A DNA stretch of 28,527 bases. It comes from CAWUKT01 sp963923035 (GTDB lineage Bacteria > Bacteroidota > Bacteroidia > J057 > JADKCL01). Shown in pieces: positions 23,047 to 28,527 of the stretch (position 1 is the stretch's first letter; each line of letters opens with the position of its first letter). The position numbers and the translations under genes are program-made. The notes under the pieces are model-generated. The model was not told where the DNA came from, ran no database searches, and saw only the letters and a program-made list of their open reading frames with translations. Location: NCBI GenBank assembly GCA_963923035.1, contig CAWUKT010000092.1, positions 1-28,527 of the forward strand, in the 5' to 3' direction.

Positions 23047-23907
23047 TTAGGGGGCCAATCGCTGCCGTAAATGGGGGATGGCGGAACGGGAAACGGGAAT
23101 GGTTTCATCGGTGGACTGGAGGTGCAGGCGGAGGCCAGCCGCATTGCCTTCCCAGCGGGTCACCGCATCGAGGTTGACGATGTAGGAGCGGTGGCAGCGC
23201 TCGATATTGGGATGGGCCGCCAATTGGTCTGCCATGCCCTTGAGGGAAGATCGGATGAGCTTCTTTTGGACCTGATCTCCTTGGGAATAAACCACTTCCA
23301 CGTAGTTGTCAGCCGATCGGATAAAGAGCAAGCTGGAGAAGGGAAGTTCCAGTTCCATTTTTCCATCGGTACTGTTCAGAGCGATGGAAATAGAGAGGGG
23401 GGTAGGGGAGGGACGCAGATTCTCGTTTAAGGCTTGAGAGGTTCGGTTATTGTTACGCAGCTTCCTGATTTGGATGAGGAGAATGGCAATGGTGGTCGGA
23501 AAAATGCCTACTGCGAGGGTATACATGGCGAAGAATAGGAAAACTTTGGGGTGCAGCCCCCCAATGCCGATGGCAATGGTGTATCCTGCGTTGGCGAGGG
23601 CAATCAGCAGCAAGGTGGACATGGTTTGGAACAATTGCCGGCCCACTTTCCAGTTTTCGGCCCGGAAATAATCCGGAAAAATCCATTTCCCTACCAGATA
23701 AAACAAAGGGAAAATCAGGGTGGTTACCGCACCATAACCCGAAATGATGACCAGCTTATTGGGGAAGCTCGAATCCAAACCGAACGGTTGGAAGCTAAGG
23801 AGAAACAAAAAGACGAAGAGACCGTATAAAAAAGAGTCCCTCAGCACGATGATAAAGGAAGCTGAGACTGGGTATGGCTCATTCAACCATGAAAAAATAC
23901 GGTTCAT
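23047..23907 (-). CDS. Membrane-anchored LytTR transcriptional regulator
   Basis: This is a 286-aa protein with four predicted membrane helices (about residues 20-145) and a C-terminal LytTR DNA-binding domain (about 185-286). The LytTR core includes LLFIRSADNYVEVVYSQGD, KKLIRSSLKGMADQL, IERCHRSYIVNLDAV and IPVSRSAIPHLRQRL. The membrane part replaces the usual receiver domain, so the signal is likely sensed in the membrane. It is divergent from rpoD, with 174 bp between. The target genes may include the two membrane/lipoprotein genes downstream, but a 141-bp gap suggests their own promoter. Confidence 0.88.
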   Translation of the reverse strand: MNRIFSWLNEPYPVSASFIIVLRDSFLYGLFVFLFLLSFQPFGLDSSFPNKLVIISGYGAVTTLIFPLFYLVGKWIFPDYFRAENWKVGRQLFQTMSTLLLIALANAGYTIAIGIGGLHPKVFLFFAMYTLAVGIFPTTIAILLIQIRKLRNNNRTSQALNENLRPSPTPLSISIALNSTDGKMELELPFSSLLFIRSADNYVEVVYSQGDQVQKKLIRSSLKGMADQLAAHPNIERCHRSYIVNLDAVTRWEGNAAGLRLHLQSTDETIPVSRSAIPHLRQRLAP

Positions 23908-24081
23908 GCTACAAAATTAGCGGACCATCGGAAAAACCCCAGAATAGGCGTTTGAGCCAACTGGTAAATGAAACATTATTGGGTGGATTACGTTCACAAA
24001 AGTATAGCAACCGCGTGAACTAACCGGCCAAATCTCGAATAACTGAACAAGTTTTTGAGGGGCAGAAGGAAGAAAAGTTTT

Positions 24082-24945
24082 ATGAAACAACTGAAGATTA
24101 CACAACGCATTACGGACCGGGAATCCCGATCCTTGAGTGCATATCTCAATGAAGTGCGGAACTACCCTCAGGTGACTCCTGACGAGGAAGTTGAGCTTGG
24201 TCGTCGGATCAAGCAAGGTGATGAGGCCGCTTTGGAGAAGCTGGTGAGTGCTAACCTGCGCTTTGTTGTTTCAGTTGCCAAGCAGTATCAGGGATACGGA
24301 ATGACCCTTTCTGACCTGATCAACGAAGGCAATATGGGCTTGATCAAAGCCGCCAAACGATTTGATGAAACCCGCGGATTTAAGTTCATTTCTTATGCCG
24401 TGTGGTGGATTCGACAGAGCATCCTGCAATCGATCTCTTCCAATTCCAGGTTGGTTCGGTTGCCGTTGAATAAAATGGATGAGGTACGGAAAGTGCAGGA
24501 AGCATCTGCCCGCCTCTCCCAGAAAATGGGGCGTGAGCCTTCGGTAAAGGAAATTGCCGCTGATCTGGAGATTCCGGAGCACAAGGTTGAGCAGTTCCTG
24601 ACCATCTCCGCCAAGCCCTATTCACTGGATGCACCAGTGACTGAAGACGATGGGAGTTCCCTCAAAGAACTGCTTCCTGTCGATACCCCCGATACCGACG
24701 CCAAAGTCCTGAAGGATTCCATGAACGATACCCTTCATACCGTCCTTGGCCGTCTGAATGCGCGGGAACGCGAAGTGCTCAAAATGGCATTTGGCATCGG
24801 ACAGGAGAACCCTACCAATTTGGAGGACATCGCCCGTCACTTCGGATTGACCTGCGAACGCATTCGTCAGATCCGTGATCGCGCCATCCGCAAGCTGCGG
24901 AGCCCCACTGTGCGCAAGCAACTGGCCGGGTACCTCGGTTCCTGA
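24082..24945 (+). CDS. rpoD: Primary RNA polymerase sigma factor
   Basis: This is the 287-aa sigma-70 factor of Bacteroidota type. It lacks region 1.1 and starts MKQLKITQRITDRESRSL, which is why I take the ATG at 24082 rather than the upstream 24055. Region 2 includes LVSANLRFVVSVAKQYQGYG, LINEGNMGLIKAAKRFDETRGFKFISYAVWWIRQSI (2.3-2.4), region 3 EVRKVQEASARLSQKMGREPSVKEIAADL, and region 4 with ReREVLKMAFGIG and the helix-turn-helix LEDIARHFGLTCERIRQIRDRAIRKLR. In the recognition helix, Cys replaces the Arg of the common TRER. A strong terminator follows. Confidence 0.95.
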   Translation: MKQLKITQRITDRESRSLSAYLNEVRNYPQVTPDEEVELGRRIKQGDEAALEKLVSANLRFVVSVAKQYQGYGMTLSDLINEGNMGLIKAAKRFDETRGFKFISYAVWWIRQSILQSISSNSRLVRLPLNKMDEVRKVQEASARLSQKMGREPSVKEIAADLEIPEHKVEQFLTISAKPYSLDAPVTEDDGSSLKELLPVDTPDTDAKVLKDSMNDTLHTVLGRLNAREREVLKMAFGIGQENPTNLEDIARHFGLTCERIRQIRDRAIRKLRSPTVRKQLAGYLGS

Positions 24946-24964
24946 GGCCATTGATATATACCTC

Positions 24965-25004
24965 ACTGCCGACACAAATAACTTTGTGTCGGCAGTATTT
25001 TTTT
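24965..25004 (+). terminator. Intrinsic terminator of rpoD
   Basis: ACTGCCGACACAAA-TAAC-TTTGTGTCGGCAGT is a perfect 14-bp stem with a 4-nt loop, followed by A and seven T. It lies 19 bp after the rpoD stop and 14 bp before the next gene. Confidence 0.96.
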
Positions 25005-25018
25005 GAGAGCTTTCGGCC

Positions 25019-25585
25019 ATGGGCCGTCCATTCCGTTATTTTCTTCTCTACAAGCCGTGCCGGGTCCTGTCCCAGTTCACCGATCCGGTGGGAGGGAAGC
25101 GGACGCTGAAGGACCTGCATCCTTTCCCCAAGGATGTCTATCCCGTTGGGCGACTGGATGAGGACAGTGAGGGGCTCCTGCTCCTCACCAACGACCCCGC
25201 CGCGAACCAGCGAATACTGGGCAATTCCATTGAAAAAGAGTATTTCGTACAGGTAGAAGGCCTGCCGGACGAAGCTGCCTTAGACCGTCTTCGGTCCGGT
25301 GTCGAGATCAAGGTGCGCAAAAAGCGCTATCTCACCCGCCCTGCCAAGGTGAAATTCCTGCCTGAGTCTCCGCAATTGCCTCCGAGGGAGCCCCCGATCC
25401 GGTTCCGGAAATCGGTTCCGGACACTTGGTTGTCAATCGTTTTGACGGAGGGAAAGAACCGCCAGGTTCGAAAAATGACGGCGGCCGTTGGCCATCCCAC
25501 TTTACGTCTGGTGCGGTACCGATTCCACAAATGGGAGGCAGCGGGAATGAAATCCGGCGAGGTCATAGAATTGAAGGGATTCTAA
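25019..25585 (+). CDS. RsuA/RluE-family pseudouridine synthase
   Basis: This 188-aa enzyme isomerises uridine to pseudouridine in rRNA. It has no S4 domain, as in RluE. Motifs include FLLYKPCRVLSQ (opening), YPVGRLDEDSEGLLLLTND with catalytic Asp47, KEYFVQVEG and the C-terminal LTEGKNRQVRKMTAAVGHPTLRLVRYRF, the 'EGr.hQvRrm.' signature. The substrate is probably U2457-type 23S rRNA by similarity, but sequence does not prove it. It lies immediately behind the rpoD terminator and probably has its own promoter inside or after it. Confidence 0.9.
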   Translation: MGRPFRYFLLYKPCRVLSQFTDPVGGKRTLKDLHPFPKDVYPVGRLDEDSEGLLLLTNDPAANQRILGNSIEKEYFVQVEGLPDEAALDRLRSGVEIKVRKKRYLTRPAKVKFLPESPQLPPREPPIRFRKSVPDTWLSIVLTEGKNRQVRKMTAAVGHPTLRLVRYRFHKWEAAGMKSGEVIELKGF

Positions 25586-26135
25586 AGATTGTGGAGCCTC
25601 TATACATTTCTATTTGCCTGTCTATCAACATGTAATTGAATTGAAAGGGAAAATTGTCAGGTTGAAATAATTTGCTACGTTTTGTTGAGCCGACCTTACT
25701 TGAAAAATGGAGGGTAAATATTTGCTGGTAGGGTAATAGGAGGTAATAAAATTTCAAATAATCTATTGTTGGCAGAGGAAACAAATGGCGATGAGATGTT
25801 TTGTTAAAACGATTAACTTAAATCCATTTATAAGTTCAGGATGACATTAAATTATTTTTACAAATGAAAAAACATTCTTACTTTTAAACACTCAATCGGC
25901 TAATAGTATATAGTGCATTAAGCTTTTCTAATCTTCCCTTGGATCGATCTTTGAATGCTAGGTTTGTTTGAGGTGGTTCCCCCGTGTGACCATTTCCATT
26001 ATTCATTTTCTAGCAAACGCTTTGAAGTCCAAGTAAAGGCCGCTGAGAGCAGCGGGAATTCGGATCAGATATTACCCCCTTTTGAATCGTTTGTAGAACG
26101 GTTTTTTTGATCAGAACGCGAATTATTTATTCAAT
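25586..26135. other. AT-rich intergenic region
   Basis: About 550 bp, clearly richer in A+T than the neighbouring genes, with no ORF of interest, tRNA or terminator that I can see after the pseudouridine synthase. It should hold the promoter of the large secreted protein. The sequence TTTTTTTGATC shortly before the start resembles part of a Bacteroidota -7 element but lacks the TA, so I do not call it. Confidence 0.6.
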
Positions 26136-28527
26136 ATGAAGCTGAGAACCAACTACTTTAAGCATTTAATCCTGGCTTGTGTCGGGATTGCCTGTCTTTT
26201 TGAAAATGCTTTTTCTACCACTCCACTTCCTCCCCCCAGTGTAAATTGCCAGGACGTAACTGTGCAACTACAACAAGGCGGTGACTTCATCGTTCCCTTG
26301 GCCCAACTGGATGGAGGTAGTTCCAGTTATGAAGAATTGATTGCATCTCTAGGGACCAGTCCCGGAGTGTACAATTTCGATAACCTGACCAATGGCACTC
26401 TCAATGGACAGGATGGCTGGGTGACGACAGGTTGGAATGGGGGAACCCAGACTAGTTCGACACCGGTCCTTCAAGGTTCAGGTCTCAATTCTACTGTTGG
26501 TGTTCAATTCAATCAATCTGGAGCGGGCGTTGGCTTCAGTGGTTCTCGCTTAAGCAATTCTACTTTTTCCATTCCTCAGTTCGTCGGTACCGAAACGGGT
26601 GCCTACTACCAAGTCGATTTCTACATTAATTTTTGGGGTGAGGGCTACGGCCCCGGGGTAGACCTCAACAAAGATGGCGTTCTCAACAATCCTTTCCGTT
26701 CTCAGCAGCCGGTTGAAACCGGCCCCTATCTCTGCGTAGGTTCAAGCCCTACCGTTGGCGTTCAATTGATCACTGCCGTTGGCAATACTTCTGTTCCGAT
26801 TACCGCCATTGATCCCACTGGCAATGGAGGCTGGGTTCGGCTTCGTCTTGAAATGGATTTCGTTTCCAATACCGGAAGCGTGATGTATAAGAACCTGTCC
26901 GCCGGGATGACCCAGTGGCAGCCCATCAACGATCTGCAAAACAAACCCCTCGGCCTCACCGTTGGCAGCGGCAACCAAAATGATCCCACTGCCTGGGAAG
27001 GCGTGTGGTTCCACTTCGAACAAAGTGATAGCCGAATCGACAACCTGCTTTTCGGTGGAAATGCTCTTCGGGTATCCTGTGAAAATACCGGTGTCCAATC
27101 GGCAACCCTGACAGCGATCGACCAAGATTTCAATGTAACATCCTGTCTGTCAAGCCTGACTGTTCAAGACGTGACCCCTCCGACACTTAATTGTCCGGGG
27201 TCATTGACATTTTTAGGGGATCCAAATTGCTCCGCCTTCGTCCCGGATTTGACCGGGCCAGAGATAATACTAGCGGATGCTTTCGTGGAATTCGACCCTC
27301 AGCAAGGACATGAGAACTGGCAGTACGGCCAGTATTTTGCGTTTCAGGCCGGTAATTTCGAACAACTCCCCAACTACTCTACCGGCGTTTGGCAGGGCAA
27401 CCAGGCCTTCGCCACTCCGTTTTTGGATGCTGCTGGTGGCCATCCCGGGGTAAACGATTTGAAGTGGGCGGTAAAAAGATGGACAGCAGACTTTTCGGGG
27501 ACTGTAAATATCCTCGGTGAGTTCTTTGACCGGGATCCGAACTGTGGAGATGGTGCCAATGTCAGAATCTTCCAAAACGGTACTCAGGTCTACGATTTCC
27601 TGAATATCCCGACCATCGCGGTTCCCTACAACATCACCCTCAATGTCAATATTGGTGACAACATCGATTTTGCCATTGATCCCAAGTTTGACGCCGGTTG
27701 TGACAATACCCAGTTCACGGCATTCATCGTCACCACCAACCCTATTACGGCCACCGATTCCTGTGGTGCAGTCACCTTGACCCAGTCCCCTGGGGCTGGT
27801 ACGCAGGTGGGAGCCGGAACCACGACCCCGGTCACCATTACCGCCACCGATTCGTCCGGGAACTCCAGCACCTGTCTGGTAAATGTGAATACCCTGGATG
27901 TCATCGCTCCTGAAATTACCTGTCCTGCCGACCAGTTGGTTGCGTGTGATGCCAACCTCTCTGCATTGCCTTCGGCGACTGGAACCGACAATTGTGGTCA
28001 GGTGACCATCACGGTCCAGGACTCTCTTTCCATTGGCCAAAGAATCTTCACCGCCAGCGATGCCGCTGGAAATACAGCCTCCTGTATCCAGAATGTCACC
28101 GTGGTGGACACTGTTCCTCCATCTTTGAGTTGCCCTTCCCCCATCAATGTCACAAACGACAGTGCTGATTGTGGCGCCGAGGTTGACTTCATCATTACCG
28201 CCAGCGACAATTGCGGCCCCATTACATTGAATGTTTCCAACCCGGCGGGATCTTTCTTCCCCGTTGGAACGACTACTGTTACTGCCAGCGCCACCGATAG
28301 CTCCGGCAATACCAGTAATTGCAGTTTCGATGTACTGGTCCTCGACACTGAACAACCGCAAATCACCTGTCCTCCAGATACGACCCTCGGTTGTGTATTG
28401 GACAGCTTCCCCGCCCAGTTGCCTTTGGTGATTGCGACGGACAACTGCCCCGGCGTGCTGAAGAACTTTGTGTCTCAGGTGAACAATGGAGGATTGGGAT
28501 GTGCAACGGACCCGCTGAACTTCACCC
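26136..28527 (+). CDS. Large secreted HYR-repeat protein (N-terminal part)
   Basis: The frame is open from ATG 26136 to the window edge (about 797 codons, no stop), so the gene is cut by the window. A signal peptide (about 1-27) begins MKLRTNYFKHLILACVGIACL. Residues about 35-80 (VNCQDVTVQLQQGGDFIVP...DGGSSS) begin a Bacteroidota adhesin-type repeat that resumes at about 310 (VSCENTGVQSATLTAIDQD). A jelly-roll or lectin-like domain (VYNFDNLTNGTLNGQDGW...) lies between. A second inserted domain (about 375-530, NVRIFQNGTQVYDFL) splits the first HYR domain. HYR repeats then follow (VTITATDSSGNSSTC, PPSLSCPSPI, ITCPPDTTLGC). Paired cysteines per module fit disulfides. It is probably surface-attached or exported by the type IX system, whose C-terminal signal would lie outside. 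Confidence 0.9.
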   Translation, partial: MKLRTNYFKHLILACVGIACLFENAFSTTPLPPPSVNCQDVTVQLQQGGDFIVPLAQLDGGSSSYEELIASLGTSPGVYNFDNLTNGTLNGQDGWVTTGWNGGTQTSSTPVLQGSGLNSTVGVQFNQSGAGVGFSGSRLSNSTFSIPQFVGTETGAYYQVDFYINFWGEGYGPGVDLNKDGVLNNPFRSQQPVETGPYLCVGSSPTVGVQLITAVGNTSVPITAIDPTGNGGWVRLRLEMDFVSNTGSVMYKNLSAGMTQWQPINDLQNKPLGLTVGSGNQNDPTAWEGVWFHFEQSDSRIDNLLFGGNALRVSCENTGVQSATLTAIDQDFNVTSCLSSLTVQDVTPPTLNCPGSLTFLGDPNCSAFVPDLTGPEIILADAFVEFDPQQGHENWQYGQYFAFQAGNFEQLPNYSTGVWQGNQAFATPFLDAAGGHPGVNDLKWAVKRWTADFSGTVNILGEFFDRDPNCGDGANVRIFQNGTQVYDFLNIPTIAVPYNITLNVNIGDNIDFAIDPKFDAGCDNTQFTAFIVTTNPITATDSCGAVTLTQSPGAGTQVGAGTTTPVTITATDSSGNSSTCLVNVNTLDVIAPEITCPADQLVACDANLSALPSATGTDNCGQVTITVQDSLSIGQRIFTASDAAGNTASCIQNVTVVDTVPPSLSCPSPINVTNDSADCGAEVDFIITASDNCGPITLNVSNPAGSFFPVGTTTVTASATDSSGNTSNCSFDVLVLDTEQPQITCPPDTTLGCVLDSFPAQLPLVIATDNCPGVLKNFVSQVNNGGLGCATDPLNFT

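Noticed and set aside
27270..28361. Long open frame (363 codons) on the minus strand
   Set aside because: It lies opposite the HYR-repeat gene, whose plus frame is open over the whole stretch and shows clear domains. The minus translation is a shadow of the Thr/Gly/Ser-rich codons.

Overview
The window looks like chromosomal DNA of a Bacteroidota, most likely a member of the Saprospiria (Lewinella/Haliscomenobacter-like). The grounds are an RpoD that lacks region 1.1 and starts MKQLKITQRIT, a TamA-type Omp85 protein with a lipoprotein signal (TamL), a CarboxypepD_reg/plug/beta-barrel outer-membrane protein, a LytTR regulator with an N-terminal membrane domain, and a very large secreted HYR-repeat protein. 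The taxonomic call is inference from gene content and moderate GC; there is no rRNA gene to confirm it.

Layout. 74-1069: three tandem copies of a 350-bp unit, each with a 49-codon ORF followed by a run of hairpins. 1124-5788: housekeeping genes, namely a SpoU/TrmH RNA methyltransferase (-), then tamL and holA (+). 5871-15995 (all -): the main accessory feature, a ribosomally synthesised peptide (RiPP) locus. In transcription order it holds an outer-membrane beta-barrel protein, a 56-aa precursor peptide, a stem-loop, two paralogous radical SAM/SPASM enzymes, two paralogous HExxH proteins, a C39-peptidase ABC exporter and a very short HlyD-like protein. 16593-18206 (-): a VWA-domain lipoprotein with a strong terminator. 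18359-21138 (+): two SRPBCC proteins, a predicted outer-membrane protein and an alpha/beta-hydrolase lipoprotein. 21139-23907 (-): a transglutaminase-like lipoprotein, a multi-pass membrane protein and a LytTR regulator. 24082-25585 (+): rpoD with a textbook terminator, then an RluE-type pseudouridine synthase. 26136 to the window end (+): the N-terminal ~797 codons of a secreted HYR-repeat protein that continues past the window.

How the RiPP locus probably works. The precursor ends in F-S-R-S-W-S-R-V-W-G-R, three aromatic-x-Arg triplets. That is the pattern expected of substrates for three-residue cyclophane ('triceptide') radical SAM enzymes. The two SPASM enzymes share the CGGG-PHRY-CYS architecture of FxsB-like proteins, and the HExxH proteins match the domain that is often fused to FxsB. 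Here the two activities are separate proteins and each is duplicated. The C39 ABC transporter would remove the leader, possibly after Gly-Ser at residues 36-37, and export the core. The HlyD-like protein (138 aa against about 400 for the family) would be a minimal periplasmic adaptor. I infer that this is a triceptide-type pathway carrying an additional HExxH-dependent modification. Product structure and activity cannot be read from sequence.
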